A DNA stretch of 5,320 nt from contig JABFSB010000393.1 in NCBI GenBank assembly GCA_013140875.1, forward strand, positions 1-5,320, written 5' to 3'. Below the pieces are notes generated by a model, which saw only the letters and a program-made list of their open reading frames with translations, searched no databases and was not told where the DNA came from. Below are positions 5,218-5,320 of this stretch, piece by piece (the first letter of the stretch is position 1; each line of letters opens with the position of its first letter). This DNA comes from Acidobacteriota bacterium. Its GTDB lineage: Bacteria; Acidobacteriota; Blastocatellia; Pyrinomonadales; Pyrinomonadaceae. The position numbers were made by a program, and so were the translations under genes.

Positions 5218-5320
5218 ATACAATTTCCCGATCGAGGACGAGCCGCTATATCCGCACATAAAGCTGACGGCGGAACGCTTTCCTCGTTTGCTTTCGACAA
5301 GAGTTGTCGATCTGTCGGAC
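5201..5320 (+). CDS. UvrC-like protein lacking the GIY-YIG domain, N-terminal part (cut by the window edge)
   Basis: Forty codons are visible, and the gene runs off the right end. Residues 6-31, beginning RYNFPIEDE and including YPHIKLT, E.FPRLL and TRVV, match in order and spacing the UvrC segment RYNVLLRDDKSYP.I......PRL that lies directly after the GIY-YIG nuclease domain. In this frame a TAG at 5156-5158 limits any upstream extension to about 14 codons (a TTG at 5168 is the only plausible alternative), so the roughly 90-residue GIY-YIG domain cannot be encoded here. The ATG lies inside the last codons of the ligase, in a different frame, with a 17-base overlap and no visible Shine-Dalgarno, suggesting translational coupling. 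If the rest of UvrC follows (UvrB-binding motif, RNase H-like nuclease, HhH), the protein would retain only the 5'-incision nuclease. It does not resemble the start of the Lhr-type helicase usually found in this cluster. The assignment rests on about 26 residues. Confidence 0.65.
   Translation, partial: MAKVHRYNFPIEDEPLYPHIKLTAERFPRLLSTRVVDLSD

Overview
The window most likely comes from an Acidobacteriota genome, probably class Blastocatellia. This is inferred from moderate GC content and from the first gene, whose exported product runs into the start of a VWFA-related domain of the type typical of acidobacteria. No rRNA or other phylogenetic marker is present, so the placement is tentative.

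Layout. On the minus strand lie a VWFA-related exported protein cut by the left edge (1-281) and an exported protein with an SH3-like N-terminus and a PA-IL/LecA-like C-terminus (461-1255). They are separated by a repeat-rich spacer. A 306-bp divergent spacer (1256-1561) holds a candidate promoter, a degenerate palindromic repeat and a small perfect hairpin. On the plus strand follow an exported protein with two META/HslJ-like domains (1562-2341), a perfect 33-bp inverted repeat that probably acts as a terminator (2352-2425), and a DNA-repair operon. The operon consists of a metallo-beta-lactamase-fold, DNA-ligase-associated exonuclease (2455-3504), an ATP-dependent DNA ligase of the PP_1105 type (3586-5217), and the first 40 codons of a third gene (from 5201) that overlaps the ligase by 17 bp.

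How the genes work together. Exonuclease and ATP-dependent ligase are two members of a known bacterial repair cluster whose other usual members are an Lhr-type helicase and a metallophosphoesterase. Here the gene right after the ligase is neither, as far as it can be read. Its first 40 residues match the part of UvrC that immediately follows the GIY-YIG nuclease domain, and the reading frame leaves no room for that domain upstream. A UvrC-like protein without its N-terminal nuclease, coupled to a ligase and an exonuclease, is the most interesting point of the window.

A second theme is intergenic. Three different spacers carry degenerate short-unit arrays (407-447, 1397-1467, 3520-3549) built on a core like YTCTGYG. 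Their units are spaced 9, 10 or 12 bp apart, so that pairs of steps add up to about two helical turns. These arrays are not explained by any gene here.
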